The translations under genes and the position numbers were made by a program. Positions 1 to 9,217 of a stretch of 64,000 nucleotides of DNA are shown piece by piece. The stretch is from NCBI RefSeq assembly GCF_040546595.1, contig NZ_JBEPOB010000001.1:317501-381500 (forward strand), given 5' to 3'. Numbering within the stretch: the stretch's first letter is position 1; each line of letters opens with the position of its first letter. The stretch comes from Bosea sp. OAE506. Lineage in GTDB: Bacteria > Pseudomonadota > Alphaproteobacteria > Rhizobiales > Beijerinckiaceae. A model generated the notes under the pieces. The model did not search any database. It was not told the origin of the DNA and saw only the letters and a list, made by a program, of their open reading frames with translations.

Positions 1-911
1 ACGTCGGCGGGGATGCCGGCCGGAGGCGTGCCGCGCGCGGCGGGGATGGGGCCGCCCGATCCGAGCAGGCCGGCCAGCGCAGTCGGCGCCTCTCCGGTGA
101 GAATACCGAGCTGGTGCAGGCTCTGGGCATAGGACGCCTCGAGCGTCGGGATCGCGGCCTCGGTCGTTGCGGCCTGGGCTGCGGCGCGCTCGACGTCGAG
201 CGCCGAGGCGGTACCGGCGGTGAAGCGATTTCGGGTCAGGCGCTCCGTCTCGCGCTGCGAGGCTGCCGTGCGGCGCGCGAGCGCGACACGGGCCTGGGAG
301 CCCCTCGCCTCGATGTAGTTGGTGGCGACGTCGCCGATCAGAGTCAGCAGCGTCGCGCGCAGGTCCTCGTCGGCGGCATCGACGCCATAGGTCGTCGCCT
401 CGACATTGCGATAGTTGGCGCCGAAGAGATCGAGTTCGAAGCTTGCGTCGAAGCCGGCCTGATACAGGCTGGAGGTGATGTTGGAGCCGCTCGCGGAGGT
501 CGCGGCAGACGAGCGCGAGCGCGTCGCGGAGCCCTGGCCGTCGACCTGCGGCAGGAGCGCGCCGATCGCCTGGCGACGGGTGGCGCGGGCCTCGCGGATG
601 CGGGCCTTGGCGGAGGCGACATCGAGATTGCCGGCGACCGCGCGCTCGACCACCTCGTTCAGCCGGCGGTCGCCGAGCTTCTTCCACCAGCCGCCGAGAC
701 GCGCCACGTCGAGTGGTCTGGCCGTCTTCGGCGCATTGCCCCACTGGCCGGGCAGAAACTGGCCTGGGGTGGCATAGTCCGGCCCGACGGCGCAGCCGGC
801 GAGCGCCACCGCGACGAGGCCGATCCCAGCCCAACCGGCGAGACCGGAAGGGCGCAGGGTCTTCGGCGCAGGGCCCGTCATGGCGAGAGGCGTCTTCGTC
901 ATCCGCATCAT
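1..911 (-). CDS. RND efflux outer-membrane factor (OprM/NodT-type lipoprotein), 3' end beyond window
   Basis: Outer-membrane channel of a tripartite drug/solvent efflux pump. It begins just after the pump gene and runs off the left edge, so only about 300 residues are visible. Three in-frame ATGs (911, 908, 902) follow a GAGG at 917-914 that overlaps the pump stop codon; 908 or 902 has the better spacing. The N-terminus has a hydrophobic stretch ending in a lipobox (VALAGC), then the PDYATP-type segment and the helical repeats typical of NodT/OprM proteins (GGWWKKLGD, NEVVERAVAGN, FELDLFG). It is the third gene of the adaptor-pump-channel operon. Family and operon role are secure; substrate is unknown. 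Confidence 0.9.
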   Translation of the reverse strand, partial: MMRMTKTPLAMTGPAPKTLRPSGLAGWAGIGLVAVALAGCAVGPDYATPGQFLPGQWGNAPKTARPLDVARLGGWWKKLGDRRLNEVVERAVAGNLDVASAKARIREARATRRQAIGALLPQVDGQGSATRSRSSAATSASGSNITSSLYQAGFDASFELDLFGANYRNVEATTYGVDAADEDLRATLLTLIGDVATNYIEARGSQARVALARRTAASQRETERLTRNRFTAGTASALDVERAAAQAATTEAAIPTLEASYAQSLHQLGILTGEAPTALAGLLGSGGPIPAARGTPPAGIPAD

Positions 912-915
912 GTCC

Positions 916-3900
916 TCAATGCGCCTCGACCGTCGCCACAGCCGGTGTCTCGGCCGGGGGCTTGCGCCAGCGCCGGACCGTGCTGGCGACGATGACATAG
1001 AGCAGCGGCACGAAGAACACGCCGAGCACGGTGGCGGCGATCATGCCGCCCATGACGCCGATGCCGATCGCGTTCTGGCTGCCGGAGCCCGCTCCGGTCG
1101 CAATCGCCAGCGGCAGAACGCCGAGGATAAAGGCAAAGGACGTCATCAGGATCGGGCGCAGGCGCTGGCGGGCGGCATCGACCGTCGCGTCGATCAGGCT
1201 CTTGCCCGCCGCCTCCTGCTCGATCGCGAATTCGACGATCAGGATCGCGTTCTTGGCCGCAAGACCGATTGTGGTGAGCAGGCCGACCTTGAAATAGACG
1301 TCATTGCTCTGGCCGAAGAGGGTCGCCGCGAGGAGTGCGCCGAAGATGCCGATCGGCACCGAGAGCATCACCGCGAAGGGCACCGACCAGCTCTCGTAGA
1401 GCGCCGCCAGGCAGAGGAACACGACCAGCATGGCGAGCGCGTAGAGCGCCGTCGCCTGGCTGCCCGAGAGCCGCTCCTGATAGGACAGGCCGGTCCATTC
1501 ATGGTTGAAGCCGGGCGGCAGCTTCTGGGCGATGGCGTCGATCTGGTCCATCGCCGCGCCGGAGCTGATGCCGGCAGCCGCAGCGCCCTGGATGTTGACC
1601 GCGGAGGCGCCGTTGTAGCGCTCGAGCCGCGGCGAGCCATAGGTCCAGTGGCCCGTGGCGAAGGCCGAGAACGGCACCATCGAGCCACCGCTGTTGCGGA
1701 CATACCAGCGCCCGATATCCTCCGGCTGCATCCGGAACGGCGCATCGGCCTGGACATAGACCGACTTCACGCGGCCACGGTCGATGAAGTCGTTGACATA
1801 GGCCGAGCCCCAGGCGGTCGAGAGCGTGGTGTTGATGTCGCCGAGCGAAAGGGTGAGCGCGCTCGCCTTCTCCTGGTCGATCGCCACGGCGTATTGCGGC
1901 GTGTCCTCCTGGCCATTGGGACGCGTGCCGGTCAGCGACGGGTTCTGGGCGGCCATGCCCAGCAGCTGGTTGCGCACCTCCATCAGCCGGGCATGGCCCG
2001 CGCCGGCGACGTCCTGCAGGTAGAACTCGAAGCCGGCGCTGTTGCCGAAGCCCTGGATCGAAGGCGGGGCGAGCGCGAAGACCATGCCGTCCTTGATGCC
2101 GCGGAAGACGGCCATGGCGCGACCGGCCACGGCCTGGGCCGTCGCCTGCTTGCCGATGCGCTCCTCGAAGGGCTTGAGGCGTACGAAGGCGATGCCGACA
2201 TTCTGGCCCGCGCCGCTGAAGCTGAAGCCCGTGACGGTCAGCACACCCTCGACGAGGTCCTTTTCCTTCTCCTGATAGTGCTGACGGACCTGGTCGAGCA
2301 CGGCGAGCGTGCGGTCCTGCGTCGCCCCGGCAGGCAGCTGGACGATGGTGAAGAGGACGCCCTGGTCCTCATCCGGCAGGAAGGAGTTGGGCAGCCGCGC
2401 GAACAGATAGGCCATGCCGCCGCCGATCAGCAGGAAGACCAGCATGAAGCGCATCGGCCTGGCGATCATGCCGGCGACGCCGCCGGTATAGCCGTTCAGC
2501 GTCCTGTCGAAGCCGCGGTTGAACCAGCCGAACGGGCCCTTCTTCGCGGCGTGATCGCCGGCGGGTTTTAGCATGGTGGCGCAGAGCGCTGGTGTCAGGA
2601 TCAGGGCCGTGACGACCGACAGCGCCATGGCGGTGACGATGGTGATCGAAAACTGCCGGTAGATGATGCCGACCGAGCCGCCGAAGAAGGCCATCGGCAC
2701 GAAGACCGCCGAGAGCACGGTGGCGATGCCGATCAGCGCGCCGGTGATCTCACCCATCGACTTGATGGTCGCCTCCTTGGGCGGAAGCTTCTCCTCCTGC
2801 ATGACGCGCTCGACATTCTCGACGACGACGATGGCGTCGTCGACGAGCAGGCCGATGGCGAGCACCATCGCGAACATGGTCAGCGTGTTGACGGAATAGC
2901 CGGCGACGGCGAGGACGCCGAAGGTGCCGAGCAGCACGACGGGGACCGTGATCATCGGGATCAGCGTCGCGCGGAAGTTCTGCAGGAAGACGTACATCAC
3001 GATGAAGACGAGGACGATCGCCTCGAACAGCGTGTGGACGACCTTCTCGATTGAGACCTGCACGAAGGGCGTGGTGTCGAAGGGATAGACGACGTCGATG
3101 CCCTCGGGCAGCGTCGGCTTGAGGCGCTCGATGGTCGCCTTCACCGCAGCGGCGGTATTGAGCGCATTGGCGCCGGTCGCGAGGCTGACGGCGAGGCCCG
3201 TCGCGGGCGAGCCGTTGTAGCGCGTGGCGGTGGTGTAGTCCTTGGCGCCAAGCTCGACGCGGGCGACGTCGTTGAGCCGCACGATCGAGCCCGACGAGCC
3301 GCTCTTCAGGATGATGTTCTCGAACTGCCCGACGGTCTGAAGCCGGCTGACGGCGGTCACGGTGGCGTTGAGCTGCTGGCCCTTGACCTGGGGAAGGCCG
3401 CCGAGCTGGCCGGCCGAAACCTGGACGTTCTGAGCCTGGATCGCCGTGACCACGTCGCTCGGCATCAGCGCGTATTTCTGAAGCCGGTCCGGATCGAGCC
3501 AGATCCGCATGGCGTAGCCGGCGCCGAAGAGCTGGGTCGAGCCGACGCCCGGCACGCGCTTGAGCGTGTCGTTGAGGGTGGAATCGACATAGTCGGCGAG
3601 GTCGTTGGTCGACATCCGACCGTCGCGCGAGACGAAGGCGGCGACCATCAGGAAGCCGCTGGAGGCCTTGGCGACGGTGATACCGGTGTTCTGCACCGTC
3701 TGCGGCAATTGCGCTGTGACGAGCTGCAGCTTGTTCTGCACCTGCATCTGCGCGACGTCAGGGTCGGCCCCGCTGGTGAAGGTCAGCGTGATCGTCGCTT
3801 GGCCCGAGGAGGTCGAGGTCGCCGACATGTATTGCAGGTTATCGACGCCGGTCATGCCCTGCTCGATGACCTTCGTCACCGAATTCTCGACGGTCTGCGC

Positions 3901-4059
3901 GTCGGCGCCGGGATAGCTCGCGCTGATGCTGACCGTCGTCGGCGCGATCTGCGGATACTGCGAGACCGGGAGGGTGCGCAGGGCGAGCAGCCCCGCCAGC
4001 ATGATGACGATGGCCACGACCCAGGCAAAGATCGGGCGCTCGATGAAGAAACGGGACAT
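916..4059 (-). CDS. RND efflux pump, HAE1 (AcrB/MexB/BepE) family
   Basis: Inner-membrane proton-driven multidrug exporter of 1047 residues, the usual HAE1 length. It opens with the family signature [11 protein letters not shown] and the first membrane helix, followed by a large periplasmic porter domain. TM4 carries the proton-relay pair in [18 protein letters not shown]. The second half repeats the 6-TM architecture ([23 protein letters not shown]). It lies 5 bases downstream of the adaptor gene and its stop overlaps the Shine-Dalgarno of the channel gene, so the three are co-transcribed. Regulation is probably by the divergent TetR gene. Substrates cannot be read from the sequence. Confidence 0.95.
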   Translation of the reverse strand: MSRFFIERPIFAWVVAIVIMLAGLLALRTLPVSQYPQIAPTTVSISASYPGADAQTVENSVTKVIEQGMTGVDNLQYMSATSTSSGQATITLTFTSGADPDVAQMQVQNKLQLVTAQLPQTVQNTGITVAKASSGFLMVAAFVSRDGRMSTNDLADYVDSTLNDTLKRVPGVGSTQLFGAGYAMRIWLDPDRLQKYALMPSDVVTAIQAQNVQVSAGQLGGLPQVKGQQLNATVTAVSRLQTVGQFENIILKSGSSGSIVRLNDVARVELGAKDYTTATRYNGSPATGLAVSLATGANALNTAAAVKATIERLKPTLPEGIDVVYPFDTTPFVQVSIEKVVHTLFEAIVLVFIVMYVFLQNFRATLIPMITVPVVLLGTFGVLAVAGYSVNTLTMFAMVLAIGLLVDDAIVVVENVERVMQEEKLPPKEATIKSMGEITGALIGIATVLSAVFVPMAFFGGSVGIIYRQFSITIVTAMALSVVTALILTPALCATMLKPAGDHAAKKGPFGWFNRGFDRTLNGYTGGVAGMIARPMRFMLVFLLIGGGMAYLFARLPNSFLPDEDQGVLFTIVQLPAGATQDRTLAVLDQVRQHYQEKEKDLVEGVLTVTGFSFSGAGQNVGIAFVRLKPFEERIGKQATAQAVAGRAMAVFRGIKDGMVFALAPPSIQGFGNSAGFEFYLQDVAGAGHARLMEVRNQLLGMAAQNPSLTGTRPNGQEDTPQYAVAIDQEKASALTLSLGDINTTLSTAWGSAYVNDFIDRGRVKSVYVQADAPFRMQPEDIGRWYVRNSGGSMVPFSAFATGHWTYGSPRLERYNGASAVNIQGAAAAGISSGAAMDQIDAIAQKLPPGFNHEWTGLSYQERLSGSQATALYALAMLVVFLCLAALYESWSVPFAVMLSVPIGIFGALLAATLFGQSNDVYFKVGLLTTIGLAAKNAILIVEFAIEQEAAGKSLIDATVDAARQRLRPILMTSFAFILGVLPLAIATGAGSGSQNAIGIGVMGGMIAATVLGVFFVPLLYVIVASTVRRWRKPPAETPAVATVEAH

Positions 4060-4064
4060 GGCGC

Positions 4065-5300
4065 TCAGTTCTTCGCGGTCTGGCCAGGAGCCTCGCCGGC
4101 GGGCAGCGCGGCCTGGCGGTTGGCGGCCTTGAGCTCACCGCTGGCCTCGTCGATCGTGACCTCGTTGCCGGTGACGGTCTGGCCGGAACGCACGAGCTGG
4201 GCGCCCTCGACGATGACGCGGTCACCATCCTTTACGCCCTGCTCGACCAGCCAATTGTTGCCGACATTGCGCGAGGACGAGAGCACGCGCTCCTCGACCT
4301 TGCCATCTGCCCCGACGAACTTGGCGGTCGCCTCGCCCTTGGTGTTGCGGCCGACCGCACGCTGCGGAACGAGGAAGCTGTTCTCGGCGACGCCCTCCTG
4401 GATGACGGCGCGAACGAACATGCCGGGCAGCAGCAGGCGGTCGGGATTGGGGAATTCGGCCCGCACCGTGAAGGTGCCTGTCGTCTCGTCGACATTGGCC
4501 TCGGCGAATTCGAGCTTGCCGCTCTGCGCGTATTCGGTGCCGGTATCGAGCTTCAGCTTCACGGCGACATTGGGCCCGGTGAAGCGCAGGCGCCCCTCGG
4601 CAACCGCGCTGCGGAACTTCAGCAGGTTGGTGCTGGACTGGATGACGTCGACATTGATCGGGTCGAGCTGGCGGATCGTGGTCAGGGCCGTCGTCTGGTT
4701 GGCGGTCACCAGCGCACCCGGCGTCAGCGTCGAACGGTCGACGCGGCCGCCGATCGGGGCCGTGACCTTGGTGAAGCCGAGATTGATGCGGGCGGTGTCG
4801 AGGCTCGCGCGGGCGGAGGCGACGTCGGCTCGGGCCTGGGCGAGCGCCGCAACGGCATCGTCATTGTCCTGCTTGCTGATCGCGTTCTGGCGGATGAGGT
4901 CGCGATACCGGTCGACCTTGGCCTGGGCGTTGGGTACCGCCGCTTCGGCTCGGGCGAGCGCGGCTTCGGCGCTGTCGAGCGCCGCCTGATAGGGCGCAGG
5001 GTCGATCTCGTAGAGCACGTCGCCCGCCTTGACCTCGCTGCCCTCGCGGAACAGGCGCGATTTGACGAGACCGCCGACCTGCGGGCGCACCTCGGCAACA
5101 AGGCTGGCGGCGACGCGACCCGGCAGCTCCGCACTGATGGCGACTGGCTTCGACCGCAGCACGACCACGCTGACCTGGGCCTGCGGCTGGGGCGGCGGCG
5201 CGGCCGCCTTCTCGCTGTTGCAGCCGGCCAGAGCGATGCCGAGAACGGCGGCCCCTGCGAGGAGCATCGGCCGGACGGGGACGGAGCGGTGACGGGACAT
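4065..5300 (-). CDS. RND efflux periplasmic adaptor (membrane fusion protein)
   Basis: AcrA/MexA/BepD-like adaptor of 411 residues that bridges pump and outer-membrane channel. A lipoprotein signal is visible at residues about 10-26 ([15 protein letters not shown]). After it come the split lipoyl half-motifs ([11 protein letters not shown] and the later PIGGRVDRS), the alpha-hairpin between them (about 95-165, [22 protein letters not shown]) and beta-barrel segments. First gene of the operon. The 90-bp gap to the divergent TetR gene must hold both promoters. Confidence 0.95.
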   Translation of the reverse strand: MSRHRSVPVRPMLLAGAAVLGIALAGCNSEKAAAPPPQPQAQVSVVVLRSKPVAISAELPGRVAASLVAEVRPQVGGLVKSRLFREGSEVKAGDVLYEIDPAPYQAALDSAEAALARAEAAVPNAQAKVDRYRDLIRQNAISKQDNDDAVAALAQARADVASARASLDTARINLGFTKVTAPIGGRVDRSTLTPGALVTANQTTALTTIRQLDPINVDVIQSSTNLLKFRSAVAEGRLRFTGPNVAVKLKLDTGTEYAQSGKLEFAEANVDETTGTFTVRAEFPNPDRLLLPGMFVRAVIQEGVAENSFLVPQRAVGRNTKGEATAKFVGADGKVEERVLSSSRNVGNNWLVEQGVKDGDRVIVEGAQLVRSGQTVTGNEVTIDEASGELKAANRQAALPAGEAPGQTAKN

Positions 5301-5315
5301 GCAGTGTCTCTTTTT

Positions 5316-5375
5316 GGAAACTCTCGGGTTTCTTAACGCTTGATTTCTTGGCCTGTCAAACCCAAAGATGTTTCC
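5316..5375. promoter_or_regulatory. Inverted repeat between efflux operon and tetR: candidate TetR operator
   Basis: Left half GGAAAC-N4-GGGTTT (5316-5331) is mirrored by AAACCC-N6-GTTTCC (5358-5375). The two halves are nested inverted pairs, lying between the divergent adaptor and tetR start codons. TetR-family proteins usually repress a divergent target from such a site. The differing inner spacing (4 versus 6) means it may be two half-operators and not one palindrome. Confidence 0.5.
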
Positions 5376-5390
5376 GGGGAGTGACGGTTC

Positions 5391-6056
5391 ATGAACGACA
5401 ACGAGATGGCGGTGCTCGGCGCCTCACCGGTGCGAGGCCGCGGACGGCCCAAGCAGCGACCCGATTCCGAGGAGCGCCGGCGCATCCTCGCCATCGCCTG
5501 CGAGCTTTTTCTCGATGTCGGCTATGGCGGCACGACGATGGATGCCGTCGCCTCTTATTGCGGCATTTCCAAGAAGACGCTCTATCGCCTGTTCCCGGCC
5601 AAGACCGACCTGTTCAAGGCGATGGTCGCCGATCACCGGCGGACCATGCTCGCCCTGCCCCGGGCGGATGATGGTCTGGCCACGGCCGAGGCGCTGGCGG
5701 CGATCTTCCGGCTCGACATCGACGAGAGCGAGAACCGCGAGCGCCTGGCCTTCATCCGCCTCGCCCTCGCCGATGCCGACCGTTATCCGGAAATCGGCGA
5801 GGCGATCGCGCTCGAAGGCGCGCAGGCGGCATTGCATCTGCTCGCGGACTGGCTCGGCGAGCAGCAGGCCCGCGGCGCGCTTCGCCCCTTCCCGCCGCAA
5901 GCCGCGGCCCGCATGCTGATGGACATGGTGTTCAGCGTGCTGGTGAAGCGCTACCCGGGCGATTCCCTGATGACCAGCGCGCAGCGGACCGACCATGCAC
6001 GGCGCTGCATCGAGGTGTTCCTGACCGGGCTAGCGGCGAGGCCAGCCGCCGCCTGA
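5391..6056 (+). CDS. TetR/AcrR-family transcriptional regulator
   Basis: 221-residue one-component repressor, probably controlling the divergent RND operon. The N-terminal TetR helix-turn-helix is seen at about residues 27-75 (RRRILAIACELFLDVGYGGT, then VASYCGISKKTLYRLFPAKT). The C-terminal half is an all-helical ligand and dimer domain that resembles AefR-like regulators. The ATG at 5391 has a CGGGGAG Shine-Dalgarno at 5375-5381. The inducer is unknown; regulation of the neighbouring pump is inferred from gene arrangement and the inverted repeat in the shared promoter region. Confidence 0.92.
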   Translation: MNDNEMAVLGASPVRGRGRPKQRPDSEERRRILAIACELFLDVGYGGTTMDAVASYCGISKKTLYRLFPAKTDLFKAMVADHRRTMLALPRADDGLATAEALAAIFRLDIDESENRERLAFIRLALADADRYPEIGEAIALEGAQAALHLLADWLGEQQARGALRPFPPQAAARMLMDMVFSVLVKRYPGDSLMTSAQRTDHARRCIEVFLTGLAARPAAA

Positions 6057-6081
6057 GCCTGCCCCCCGCGGGCCCGGCTCA
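6054..6081. terminator. Hairpin containing both convergent stop codons (tetR / amidohydrolase)
   Basis: TGAGCC (6054-6059) pairs with GGCTCA (6076-6081), with a GC-rich centre. The tetR TGA and the opposite-strand amidohydrolase stop are the two outer ends of the stem. There is no T-run, so bidirectional termination is likely but not proven. Confidence 0.45.
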
Positions 6082-7512
6082 GCAGCAGCCGAGGCGCGTG
6101 ACGTAGTGCCGGGTGACGGCGCTCTCCAGCGCCGGGAGCGCCGCGGCGAGGCCGGCGCGATCGGCGATGCCGGCGCGGTAGATGCCGCGCAGCTCGTCAT
6201 GGACGGCATCGAGATCGACACCCAGCACACGGCCATGGGCGACGATGCTGCGGCCATCGACGATCAGCTCGCGGATCTGGCGGCGGGTGGCGCGGGCGAA
6301 CATCAGCTCGAGCGGGTCGACCGGCATCAGCGCATCCTCGTCGAGCGCGGCACGGTCGAGGATCAGGAGATCGGCCGCCTGGCCTTCCGCGAGCTGGCCG
6401 CCTGCGGGCGCGCCGAGCGCGATGCGCCCGGTCTCGAGCGCCATGGCGAGAGCCTCGCGCGGGCTGATTTTGGCGTCGAAGCCCCAGCCGCCATGCAGCG
6501 ACCAGAGCAGTCGCAATTCGCGCAGCGCGTCGTCATCCTCGTCGAAGGCCTGGCCGTCGACGCCGAGCGCGACCTTGCAGCCGCGCGCCGCCATCTCGGC
6601 AACCGGCGCGAGCCCCGAGCGCAGCGCCAGGTTGGAGGAGGTGTTGGTGGCGATGACGCAGCCGGCCTCGGCGATCATCTCCAGTTCGTCGGGGCGGGCC
6701 CAGACGCAATGGGCCAGCGTCAGCCGCGGCGAGAGCAGGCCGATCTCCTTCCAGCGCCTGACCAGCCCGCCGGGATAGGTCCGGTCGGCCCAGTCGCGCT
6801 GGTATTTCGTCTCGAACAGATGGGTAGTGACGCGGCGCCCGGTGCGGGCGGAGGCCTCGGCGATCGCCTCCCAGAGTGCGTCCGAGCCCCATTGCGGGCC
6901 GTTGGGCGCATATTGGACATCGACCATCGGGCCGGCGATGGCCGCCGCAACGGCGTCGACGCGGGCGATCTGCTCCGCGATCGGCAGCATTGGCGACAGA
7001 TAGCGTGCTTCGATCTCGGCGCGGGCGACGGGGTCGAGATCCTCCAGCACGGGGGTATGGTCGCCATACACCAGCGGGTTCTGGTCACGCATGCCGACGC
7101 CGAAGGCGATGCGCACGCCGATGTCGCGGGCGGCGCGGGCCATGGCCGCGGCCTCGGTCGGAAGATCGGTCAGGCCCATCGGCCGGACATGGTGGATCAT
7201 CACGGCGCCCTGGCCGCCGAGCGCGGCGCGCCCGAGCGGCGCCAGCGTCGCAAGATAAGGGTCGACGGGGGCAAACAGCGCCAGGCGGTGCAGCCAGAGT
7301 TCGAGCGGCCGGGCGAAGCCGCCGACCGAGCTGGTGCGGATCGGCCGGGCATGGTCATGGGCGTTGACCAGCGCCGGCAGCACGACGACGTCGTCCGCGG
7401 TTCCGGCCGGCGCCTTGCCGATCGCGGCGATGGTGCCGCCCTCCAGCGTCAGCGCCTTATCCTGGAGGCTGCGGCGGGCATCGAAGGCATGGCCGGCGGT
7501 GATCTGGCGCAC
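6079..7512 (-). CDS. Amidohydrolase-superfamily deaminase/hydrolase (TRZ/ATZ, guanine-deaminase-like)
   Basis: 477-residue metal-dependent hydrolase. Visible ligands of the superfamily: HxH in LVNAHDHARP, the later His in TTHLFETK and LAHCVWARPDE, and the Asp in GVDGQAFDEDDD. The N-terminal beta-sandwich half and the C-terminal LILDRAALD segment complete the usual fold. It is the last gene of the ABC/amidohydrolase operon, 38 bases after the permease. Family members deaminate or dechlorinate N-heterocycles (guanine, cytosine, s-triazines). The exact substrate here is unknown; context suggests the same small nitrogenous compound that the ABC system imports. Confidence 0.85.
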   Translation of the reverse strand: MRQITAGHAFDARRSLQDKALTLEGGTIAAIGKAPAGTADDVVVLPALVNAHDHARPIRTSSVGGFARPLELWLHRLALFAPVDPYLATLAPLGRAALGGQGAVMIHHVRPMGLTDLPTEAAAMARAARDIGVRIAFGVGMRDQNPLVYGDHTPVLEDLDPVARAEIEARYLSPMLPIAEQIARVDAVAAAIAGPMVDVQYAPNGPQWGSDALWEAIAEASARTGRRVTTHLFETKYQRDWADRTYPGGLVRRWKEIGLLSPRLTLAHCVWARPDELEMIAEAGCVIATNTSSNLALRSGLAPVAEMAARGCKVALGVDGQAFDEDDDALRELRLLWSLHGGWGFDAKISPREALAMALETGRIALGAPAGGQLAEGQAADLLILDRAALDEDALMPVDPLELMFARATRRQIRELIVDGRSIVAHGRVLGVDLDAVHDELRGIYRAGIADRAGLAAALPALESAVTRHYVTRLGCC

Positions 7513-7550
7513 AATGCGTCTCCGTCGCGAACGGGGCCCTTGCCCAGGCC

Positions 7551-8333
7551 TCAGGCCGAGGCGACGTCGGTCTTGCGGTGGGCCCAGCCGGTGACGCGCC
7601 GCTCGATCAGAGAAAACAGCACGTAGAGCGTGACGCCAAGCCCGGCCAGGACGAAGAGCCCGGCGAAGACGAGCGGCACGTTGAAGCTCGACGAGGCGAT
7701 CATCATCATGTTGCCGATGCCGCGGTTGGAGGCGACGGTCTCGGCCACCACCGAGCCGACGAAGGCGAGCGTGATCGCGACCTTCAGCGCCGCGAAGAAA
7801 TAGGGCATCGCGCGCGGCAGGCTGACATTCCAGAGGATGTCGGTCTTCGAGGCCTTCAGCGTCTTCATCACGTCCTCGAGCTCGGGCTCGACGGTGGCGA
7901 TGCCGGTGGCGACGTTCACCACGATCGGGAAGATGCAGATGATCATCGCGGTCAGGATCGCCGGCACCGTGCCGGCGCCGTACCAGAGCACGAAGATCGG
8001 CACGACCGCGACCTTGGGGATCGAGGAGAAGCCGACGAGCAGGGGATAGGCGGTGTCATAGGCGAGCTTGGACGAGCCGATCAGGATGCCCAGCAGGAGC
8101 CCGATCACAACGCCGATGCCGAAGCCGACGATCGTCGTGTAGAGCGTCTGCCAGGTGTGCGGCCAGATCGCCGGCCAGTACTGGATCAGCGCCTTGATGA
8201 TCTGCGACGGGCGCGGCAGCAGGATGTCGGAGATGCCCGCCATCAGGCAGAACAGCTCCCAGAACAGGAAGACGCCGATGATGAGCGCCGTCGAGGCGCC
8301 CTTCTCGCGGATGATCTCGCCGAGACGTTCCAT
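7551..8333 (-). CDS. ABC transporter permease (SsuC/TauC/ThiX type)
   Basis: Inner-membrane permease of about 260 residues with six hydrophobic segments and the BPD_transp_1 EAA-like loop (ETVASNRGIGNMMMIA). ATG at 8333 is preferred because GGAGGG lies 7 bases upstream; a GTG at 8351 that overlaps the ATPase stop would add six residues. Pairs with the ATPase just upstream and the NMT1-type binding protein at the head of the operon. Such SsuABC-like systems import sulfonates, taurine, nitrate, hydroxymethylpyrimidine or hydantoin-type compounds. Confidence 0.9.
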   Translation of the reverse strand: MERLGEIIREKGASTALIIGVFLFWELFCLMAGISDILLPRPSQIIKALIQYWPAIWPHTWQTLYTTIVGFGIGVVIGLLLGILIGSSKLAYDTAYPLLVGFSSIPKVAVVPIFVLWYGAGTVPAILTAMIICIFPIVVNVATGIATVEPELEDVMKTLKASKTDILWNVSLPRAMPYFFAALKVAITLAFVGSVVAETVASNRGIGNMMMIASSSFNVPLVFAGLFVLAGLGVTLYVLFSLIERRVTGWAHRKTDVASA

Positions 8334-8347
8334 CAGAGTGCCCTCCC

Positions 8348-9217
8348 TCACGCCGCGCCGGGCGCGTGGTTGACGATGCCGGTGCCGCCGCGCGCGCCGA
8401 CGATCATCGCCCGCAGACGCTGGTTCAGCGCCACGAAATCCGGCTCAAAGGTCATGTCGATGGTGCGCGGCCGCGCCAGCGCGACGGGTGAATCGTCGAG
8501 GATGCGGCCGGGCCTGGCGCTCATCACGCAGATGCGGTCGGCGAGATAGGCGGCTTCCTTGAGGTCGTGCGTGACCAAAAGCACGGTCAGCTTCTTGGAA
8601 AGCCAGAGGTCCTGCATGATCGCCCAGAGCTCCTCGCGGGTGAACTGGTCGAGCGCGCCGAAGGGCTCGTCGAGCAGCAGGAGATCGGGATCGTGGATCA
8701 GGGCGCGGCAGAGATTGGCGCGCTGCATCATGCCGCCGGAGAGCTGCCAGGGATATTTGTCGCCGAAACCGCCGAGGCCGACCTGCGCCAGCAGCGCCTC
8801 GACGCGGTCGCGATACTCGCCCTTGCGCTTGGACCGGTAGCCCTGCCGGAAGGGCGGCACGATCTTGAGCGGCAGCATGACGTTGTCGCGGATGTTGAGC
8901 CAGGGCAGCAGGGTCGGGTTCTGATAGGCCATGCCGATGCGGATCGGCGTTGCGCCGATCTCACGGCCGGCGACGAAGACATGGCCCGTCGAGGGCTTCA
9001 GCAATTCGCCGACCATCTTCAGGATCGTCGACTTGCCGCAGCCGGAGGGGCCGACGAGGGCGACGAACTCCCCCTCGGCGATCTTCAGCGAGGTCGGCGC
9101 CAGCGCCTGCACAGCCTTGGCGCCGCGGCCATAGGTGATCGAGGCCTGCTCGAACTCGATGAAGGTCGTGGCCGGGGCTGTCTCGCCCGCCCGAATATCA
9201 GTGAGGATGGCGTTCAC
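8348..9217 (-). CDS. ABC transporter ATP-binding protein (SsuB/TauB type)
   Basis: 289-residue ATPase. Walker A GPSGCGKST, signature LSGGMMQRA, Walker B LLLLDEPFGALD and switch His in LLVTHDLKEA are all intact. A GTG start at 9217 overlaps the stop of the upstream cyclic amidohydrolase (GTGA) and has GGGAG 7 bases upstream. An insertion after the Q-loop (FRQGYRSKRKGEYRD) is typical of this subfamily. Energises uptake with the adjacent permease. Confidence 0.94.
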   Translation of the reverse strand: MNAILTDIRAGETAPATTFIEFEQASITYGRGAKAVQALAPTSLKIAEGEFVALVGPSGCGKSTILKMVGELLKPSTGHVFVAGREIGATPIRIGMAYQNPTLLPWLNIRDNVMLPLKIVPPFRQGYRSKRKGEYRDRVEALLAQVGLGGFGDKYPWQLSGGMMQRANLCRALIHDPDLLLLDEPFGALDQFTREELWAIMQDLWLSKKLTVLLVTHDLKEAAYLADRICVMSARPGRILDDSPVALARPRTIDMTFEPDFVALNQRLRAMIVGARGGTGIVNHAPGAA

